Shown here: positions 12,990 to 17,113 of the stretch, piece by piece
How the letters are laid out: each line of letters opens with the position of its first letter
Position numbering within the stretch: position 1 is the stretch's first letter
Assembly: GCA_945982465.1 (NCBI GenBank)
Contig: CAMFSB010000006.1
Coordinates: 1-17,113 of the forward strand
Direction of reading: 5' to 3'
DNA: 17,113 bases
Source: an uncultured Faecalibacterium sp.
GTDB lineage: Bacteria > Bacillota > Clostridia > Oscillospirales > Ruminococcaceae
Notes under the pieces: generated by a model
Seen by the model: only the letters and a program-made list of their open reading frames with translations
Database searches by the model: none
What the model was told of the DNA's origin: nothing
Program-made: the position numbers and the translations under genes

Positions 12990-14534
12990 ATGGAAAACGA
13001 AAACAAGTGGGAATATGACTATTCCAGCCTATACAGCCAGAACAACACCGGCAGCACCGGCTACGTGAACGTTGGCTCCAGCGGCACCAACGCCGCCAAC
13101 CAATACAACGACCTGGGCGGCGCGCAGCAGGCCCAGCCCGGCGCACAGCAGGCCCAGCCCAGCGCGCAGCAGACCCAGCCCGGCGCGGCGGCCGGGGCGC
13201 AGCAGGGCAACGGCAGCTGGTCCTCCGGCGGCCCGTCTTACTCTGGCGCCGCTGCCGGCTACAACGGCCCGTACTACGCTGCGGGCGGGGCCAGCGTGCC
13301 GCCGCAGCCGCGCTACGGCGCCGCCCAGCCCCAAAAGCCCCCTAAAAAGCACAGCGGCGCGGCCAAAACCGCGCTGACGCTGGTGCTGGCGGCGGCCGTT
13401 GGCTTTGCCGGCGGCTGGGCCGGCGCGGCGGTGAACAACGCCGGCGGCAGCCGCGTGATCGTGCAGTCGGTGCAGCGCGACACCTCGGGCGCGGCGGGCA
13501 CCACCACCTCCACCGGCGGCAGCGACCTGTCGCTGACCGAGGTATCGGCCCTGGTAAGCCCCAGCGTGGTGGTGATCACCACTGAGGAAATGGTGTCCAG
13601 CGGCAGCTGGTTCGGCCTGGGCCAGGTGCAAAGCGGCGCGGGCAGCGGCGTTGTGATGAGCGCCGACGGCTATATCCTGACCTGCGCGCACGTGGTGGAA
13701 GGCGCTTCCAACATTATTGTGACCATTGACGGCGTGGACTACACCGCCGTGCTGATCGGCTCGGACAGCGAAAGCGATATCGCGGTGGTCAAGATCAGCG
13801 CCGATGACCTGACCCCTGCCGTAATGGGCAACAGCGACGCGCTGGCCGTGGGCGAGGAAGTGCTCGCCGTGGGCAACCCGCTGGGCGAGCTGGGCGGCAC
13901 CGTGACCAACGGCATTATCAGCGCGCTGAACCGGGATGTGGTGGTGGAAAACATCTCCATGACCCTGATCCAGACCAACGCCAGCGTCAGCCCGGGCAAC
14001 TCGGGCGGCGGGCTGTTCAACATGGCCGGCGAGCTGATCGGTATTGTCAACGCCAAATCGGCCGATGAGGACGCCGAGGGCCTGGGCTTTGCCATCCCGG
14101 TGAACACCGCCTTGTCCATCGCCCAGCAGCTGATCGAGACCGGGTATGTCTCGGGCCGGCCGGCCATGGGCGTGACGGTGCTGGAGATCACCGATGCGCA
14201 GACCGCCGCCCGTTACGGCGTCAACGCCTACGGCGTGTATATCGCCGATGTGACCGCCGGCTCGGGCGCGGATAAGGCCGGCCTGAAGGTGGGCGACCGC
14301 ATCATCAGCATCAACGGCAATGAAGTGAGCCAGAACGCCGATCTGACCAACGTGATCTCGGACTGCGAAGTGGGCGATGTGGTCACCCTGACCATTGCCC
14401 GCGACGGCCAGATCCTGACCGTGGATGTAACGCTGGGCGACCGCAACGCGGCCGCGGCCCAGAACAACAGCGCCGCCCCGTCCGAGCAGGCCCCCTCCTC
14501 CGGCGAGGCCCGCCAGCCCGGCGGCGGCCGCTGA
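12990..14534 (+). CDS. htrA: Membrane-anchored HtrA/DegP-type serine protease with one PDZ domain
   Basis: Quality-control protease and chaperone acting outside the membrane on misfolded or secreted proteins. From the ATG at 12990 (GAGAAAGGA upstream) the protein has 514 residues. About 1-120 is a hydrophilic tail rich in Gln, Gly, Ala, Pro and Tyr, containing three AQQAQPG-type repeats; about 124-147 is the membrane anchor. The trypsin-like domain carries His234 (TCAHVV), Asp263 (ESDIAVVKI) and Ser338 (SPGNSGGG), a complete triad. About 388-485 is a PDZ domain (GVYIADVTAGSGADKAGLKV, GDRIISINGNEV). A short polar tail ends it. An earlier in-frame ATG at 12909 lacks a good RBS and would overlap the -10 region. 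Paralogues HtrA, HtrB and HtrC cannot be told apart here. Confidence 0.94.
   Translation: MENENKWEYDYSSLYSQNNTGSTGYVNVGSSGTNAANQYNDLGGAQQAQPGAQQAQPSAQQTQPGAAAGAQQGNGSWSSGGPSYSGAAAGYNGPYYAAGGASVPPQPRYGAAQPQKPPKKHSGAAKTALTLVLAAAVGFAGGWAGAAVNNAGGSRVIVQSVQRDTSGAAGTTTSTGGSDLSLTEVSALVSPSVVVITTEEMVSSGSWFGLGQVQSGAGSGVVMSADGYILTCAHVVEGASNIIVTIDGVDYTAVLIGSDSESDIAVVKISADDLTPAVMGNSDALAVGEEVLAVGNPLGELGGTVTNGIISALNRDVVVENISMTLIQTNASVSPGNSGGGLFNMAGELIGIVNAKSADEDAEGLGFAIPVNTALSIAQQLIETGYVSGRPAMGVTVLEITDAQTAARYGVNAYGVYIADVTAGSGADKAGLKVGDRIISINGNEVSQNADLTNVISDCEVGDVVTLTIARDGQILTVDVTLGDRNAAAAQNNSAAPSEQAPSSGEARQPGGGR
13122..13184 (+). repeat. Three 21-bp tandem repeats in the htrA N-terminal tail
   Basis: The units begin at 13122, 13143 and 13164 and encode AQQAQPG, AQQAQPS and AQQTQPG. 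They differ at only a few bases, so copy number may vary between strains by slippage. They lie in the predicted cytoplasmic disordered region, ahead of the membrane anchor. Confidence 0.85.
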
Positions 14535-14673
14535 CCCGATCTTCCCTGCCTGTGCGCGGCTTTGCGGGCGCGCGGCGCGCCGCCCCGCTGCGCAGGCAGC
14601 CCCCGGGCCGGCTGCGGCCCCTTGCCGATACGGCCCCGAACGATATGGGTCCTTTCTGATACGGCTCATCCAT

Positions 14674-14727
14674 AAAAGCCCCCGGTACAGCCTGCTGCCT
14701 TGCGGCAGGGCTGTACCGGGGGCTTTT
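14674..14727. terminator. Bidirectional terminator between htrA and nagA
   Basis: A 19-bp perfect stem (AAAAGCCCCCGGTACAGCC at 14674-14692 with its complement at 14709-14727) encloses a 16-nt loop that can itself pair (CTGCC with GGCAG). Plus-strand transcripts end in CTTTTTG and minus-strand transcripts in CTTTTATGG, so it serves both convergent genes. The preceding spacer, 14535-14673, has only GC-rich imperfect repeats. Confidence 0.93.
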
Positions 14728-14826
14728 TGTTCGTTTTATGGCCGGGGTGCGGGAGCAGCGCGGCCCGCTTGCAGCTCCGGGGCAGCCGTTCCGCTTTTTG
14801 CGGCCAGCGGCCGTTTGGCCGGGGCC

Positions 14827-15978
14827 TTACGCCTGGTACACGGTGCGGCCGCCCACCAGCGTGCGGCGTACAGCCCAGTTTGCGTCCAGCACCACCAGAT
14901 CGGCGTCCTTGCCGGGGGCGATGCTGCCCTTGCGATCGTACACGCCGATCAGGCGGGCGGGGTTTTCGGTGAGCAGCGGCAGCACGTCGGCCGCGCCGTG
15001 GCCGGTAAAGGCCATCAGGTTGCGCAGGGCGGTGTCCTGCGAAAGGGTGCTGCCCGCCCGCACGCCGCTGGACGCCAGCTTGGCGTCGCCGTCCACCACC
15101 ACCACGTCGTTCACGCCCAGCTTGTAATGGCCGTCGGGCAGGCCGGCGGCCTGGATGCTGTCGGTGATGGCCACCACTTTATCCCAGCCCTTGCACTTGA
15201 GCAGCAGCCGCACCGAAGCGGGGTGCAGATGCCGTCCGTCGCAGATGGCCTCGCAGTACACGTCGCTTTCCAGCACGGCGCCCATGATGGCCGGCTCGTG
15301 CTGGTGGAACAGCCGCATGGCGTTAAAGGTATGGGTGGCGGCCGCCGCCCCGGCCTGCACGGCCTGCATGGCGGTGGCGTAATCCGCGCCGGAATGGCCG
15401 ATGGCCACGGTCACTTCACCGGCGATCTGGGCGATCATTTCGGGTACGCCCTCCACCTCGGGCGAGACGGTGATGTACCGGATGGCGCCCTCCGCCGCCT
15501 GCTGATAGCGGCGGAACAGCGCCGCGTCGCCCTTGCGCAGCAGATACTCGGGCATGGCGCCCTTGTACTCCGGCGCGAGGAACGGCCCCTCCAGATGGAC
15601 GCCCAAAAGCTGCGCCCCGCAGCCGGGCCGGGCCATCGCCTGCTTTGCCTGCTCGATGCACCACAGCGTCTGCTGCTCGGTATCGGTCAGCACGCTGCAC
15701 AGCCAGCCCGTGGTGCCGTGGCGGGCAAAAAACGCGCCGATCTCGTCAAGCTGGGCGGCGGTGGCGGCGTTTACGTCGATGCCGCTGCCGCCGTGGGTGT
15801 GCACGTCAATAAAGCCCGGGGTCAGCGCCTGGCCCTGCAGGTCCAGCACCTCCGCATCTGCCGGGGCGGGCAGCGCCGCGCCCACGGCTTCGATCACGCC
15901 GCCGCGCACCAGCACATCGGCAGGCGCAAAGGCATGGCCCTGATAGACCAGGCCGTTTTTCAAAAGTAACGCGCTCAT
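14827..15978 (-). CDS. nagA: N-acetylglucosamine-6-phosphate deacetylase
   Basis: Hydrolyses GlcNAc-6-phosphate to glucosamine-6-phosphate and acetate in the cytoplasm, feeding the next enzyme NagB. The 383 residues match the family. Motifs: PGFIDVHTHGG (54-64, His60 and His62), HLEGPF (128-133, metal-binding Glu130), IGHSGADY (His195), ATHTFNAM (His216), CDGRHLHP and ITDSIQAAG (catalytic Asp273), with GSTL after. All metal and catalytic residues are present. GAGGAGG precedes the ATG, and the nagB-like stop is 12 bp upstream, so the two are in one operon. The source of GlcNAc-6-phosphate may be cell wall recycling or host and dietary glycans. Confidence 0.95.
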   Translation of the reverse strand: MSALLLKNGLVYQGHAFAPADVLVRGGVIEAVGAALPAPADAEVLDLQGQALTPGFIDVHTHGGSGIDVNAATAAQLDEIGAFFARHGTTGWLCSVLTDTEQQTLWCIEQAKQAMARPGCGAQLLGVHLEGPFLAPEYKGAMPEYLLRKGDAALFRRYQQAAEGAIRYITVSPEVEGVPEMIAQIAGEVTVAIGHSGADYATAMQAVQAGAAAATHTFNAMRLFHQHEPAIMGAVLESDVYCEAICDGRHLHPASVRLLLKCKGWDKVVAITDSIQAAGLPDGHYKLGVNDVVVVDGDAKLASSGVRAGSTLSQDTALRNLMAFTGHGAADVLPLLTENPARLIGVYDRKGSIAPGKDADLVVLDANWAVRRTLVGGRTVYQA

Positions 15979-15990
15979 GGGGCCGCCTCC

Positions 15991-16812
15991 TCAGTACGGC
16001 TGCTTGGCCGCAACGTCGTTGACCAGGATCTGCACATCGGGGTGGCCCTGGGCCAGCGTGGCCGGGAACGCGGCCGTCGGCTCGCCGTAGCCGGCGCGGC
16101 GCACCACGGCGCGGTGCCAGTCACGGAACACGCCCAGGCGGATCTTACGCGCGCCCAGAATCTGCTTCATGCCGATGGTGACGCAGCGCCTGGGCATCAT
16201 TTCCAGCGCGCCGCCCAAATCGCCCACCGAGTTGGTAGCCCGGGTCTCGGGCAGGATGTCCAGCACGCGGGTGGGCAGGGCCGCGAATTCCTCGCACGAC
16301 AGCTCGGGCTGCGGCTCGTTAAAGGCCAGATGGCCCGTGATGCCGATGCCGCCGAACGCGATGTCGATGCCGCCCAGCTGCTCGATCAGCCGGTCGCCGC
16401 GGGCGGGGTCGGCCGGGTCGGGGAATACGCGCTGGCTTTCGGGCATGACCAGTTCCGGGTCAATCTGGCTGTAGACCACCCGGTCCATAAAGCCGCGGAA
16501 GGAAAGCCGGTCGTTTTTATCGATGTAGGTATCGTCGTCGTTCAGGTACTCGTCCATGTTAAAGAACCACACGTTCTTCAGGCTGATGCGCTCGGCGTTG
16601 ACCCGCTGCACAAAGAACGGATAGTGGCCCACCGGCCCCACCGGGCAGATGAACGCCGTAGTGCGGCCCGCCGCGTTGTTTTCCAGGATGCAGTCGGCCA
16701 TCATGTCGGCCATGGCGCGGAACACCTGCTCCGAGCTTTCCATTTTTACAATGCCCAGCTTGGCGCCCTCGCCCAACTTTTCTTCCGGGATCTGGTAATA
16801 GCTTTTGTTCAT
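15991..16812 (-). CDS. NagB-like glucosamine-6-phosphate deaminase/isomerase family protein with a variant active site
   Basis: Member of the NagB/SugarP-isomerase family (273 residues), expected to turn glucosamine-6-phosphate into fructose-6-phosphate and ammonia. Kept features: NMDEY (85-89, Asp87), GHLAFNEP (160-167, His161 and Glu166), VTIGMKQIL. Differences from canonical NagB: the sugar-phosphate loop TGGTP is replaced by PVGPVGH (57-63), the E. coli Asp141 position is Thr159 (GIGITGH), and the C-terminal SGxxKAxAV segment is replaced by DWHRAVVRRAGYGE. As I recall, such proteins form a separate NagB-like group in gut bacteria, so the exact substrate may differ. The ATG at 16810-16812 has AAAGGAG upstream; the longer in-frame start at 16899 would overlap the LuxR-type gene. 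The position between a regulator and nagA supports an amino-sugar role. Confidence 0.85.
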   Translation of the reverse strand: MNKSYYQIPEEKLGEGAKLGIVKMESSEQVFRAMADMMADCILENNAAGRTTAFICPVGPVGHYPFFVQRVNAERISLKNVWFFNMDEYLNDDDTYIDKNDRLSFRGFMDRVVYSQIDPELVMPESQRVFPDPADPARGDRLIEQLGGIDIAFGGIGITGHLAFNEPQPELSCEEFAALPTRVLDILPETRATNSVGDLGGALEMMPRRCVTIGMKQILGARKIRLGVFRDWHRAVVRRAGYGEPTAAFPATLAQGHPDVQILVNDVAAKQPY

Positions 16813-16832
16813 AAGGGGATTCTCCTTTCTGT

Positions 16833-17113
16833 TCAGCGGAATAAATGCTCCAGGCCCAGACTTCGGATCCGGGCCACGATCTCCTTGGTATGGCTGCACC
16901 CGAACTTTTCGCGGATGCTGCGGATCTGCCCTTTCACGGTGTCCTTTTCCACCATGCGCACCTCGCTGATCTGGCGGGGGTTCAGCCCCTGCAGCAGATA
17001 GCGCACCAGTTCCCGTTCGGTGGGGGTCAGCAGCGAAAGCGTGTGGATAAAGTACAGCAGACTCTCCTCATTATTGCGCAGACGGGAATATTCCTGCAGC
17101 ATAACGGCCAGGG
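16833..17113 (-). CDS. LuxR-type regulator, C-terminal part (truncated by the window edge)
   Basis: A GerE/LuxR helix-turn-helix at the C-terminus: LLTPTERELVRYLLQGLNP, RQISEVRMVEKDTVKGQIRSI, REKFGCSHTKEIVARIRSLGL. This is the standard four-helix DNA-binding module. The frame stays open past the ATG at 17102 to the window end with no stop, and no clear Shine-Dalgarno sequence is visible before that ATG, so an N-terminal sensor domain probably lies outside. It ends 20 bp before the nagB-like start, so it is likely co-transcribed with nagB-nagA and may control them. Most nag operons use GntR or ROK regulators, so a LuxR type here is less usual. Confidence 0.85.
   Translation of the reverse strand, partial: LAVMLQEYSRLRNNEESLLYFIHTLSLLTPTERELVRYLLQGLNPRQISEVRMVEKDTVKGQIRSIREKFGCSHTKEIVARIRSLGLEHLFR

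Noticed and set aside
13029..14669. Minus-strand open frame of 546 codons opposite htrA
   Set aside because: The plus strand encodes a complete HtrA with catalytic triad and PDZ; the antisense product is an Ala/Gly/His-rich shadow.
14535..14673. A small RNA or further gene between htrA and the terminator
   Set aside because: Only GC-rich imperfect repeats are present, with no promoter-like boxes and no convincing short frame with an RBS.

Overview
The window is GC-rich, densely coding DNA with a strong minus-strand bias. The mix of genes points to a high-GC Firmicute of the class Clostridia, most likely an Oscillospirales/Ruminococcaceae-type gut anaerobe in the neighbourhood of Faecalibacterium, Gemmiger and Subdoligranulum. 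The pointers are Gram-positive ribosome binding sites (AGGAGG-like), a Thermotoga/Clostridia-type DAHP synthase, an MnmM/YtqB-type methyltransferase, a WYL-domain regulator, and a membrane protein ending in a Cys-Ala repeat. This placement is inference from gene content; no marker gene such as 16S rRNA is present.

Layout. At 3-788 (+) is the C-terminal part of a single-pass membrane protein with an unusual (Cys-Ala)n tail, followed by a strong terminator. At 854-1993 (-) is a membrane-anchored NodB-type polysaccharide deacetylase. The centre, 2041-11699 (-), is one long aromatic amino acid operon: a clear promoter (-35 TTGTGC, 17 bp, extended -10 TGGTATACT), then pheA, aroB, aroC, an aroE-aroK fusion, an aroQ-like gene, aroF, aroA, tyrA and a WYL regulator, and then a clear terminator. 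Together these encode the whole route from PEP plus erythrose-4-phosphate to chorismate, and on to phenylpyruvate and 4-hydroxyphenylpyruvate. At 11829-12755 (-) is a GNAT-MnmM fusion, probably a tRNA wobble-uridine modifying enzyme. Divergent from it at 12990-14534 (+) is a membrane-anchored HtrA/DegP protease, preceded by two TTTTCACA octamers exactly 33 bp apart. A bidirectional terminator separates it from a convergent amino-sugar operon (-): a LuxR-type regulator running off the window end, a nagB-like gene and nagA.

The most notable point is that the only 3-dehydroquinate dehydratase in the otherwise complete shikimate operon (aroQ, 6409-6873) has the AroQ fold signature but lacks the conserved catalytic Arg, Tyr and both His residues. 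Either it works differently, or it has another role and the dehydratase step is encoded elsewhere. Other points worth following are the WYL regulator closing the operon, the non-canonical active-site loops of the NagB-like protein, the GNAT-MnmM and AroE-AroK fusions, the altered Phe-binding motifs in PheA, and the Cys-Ala tail protein. No tRNA, rRNA, CRISPR array, insertion sequence, prophage or T-box leader was seen.
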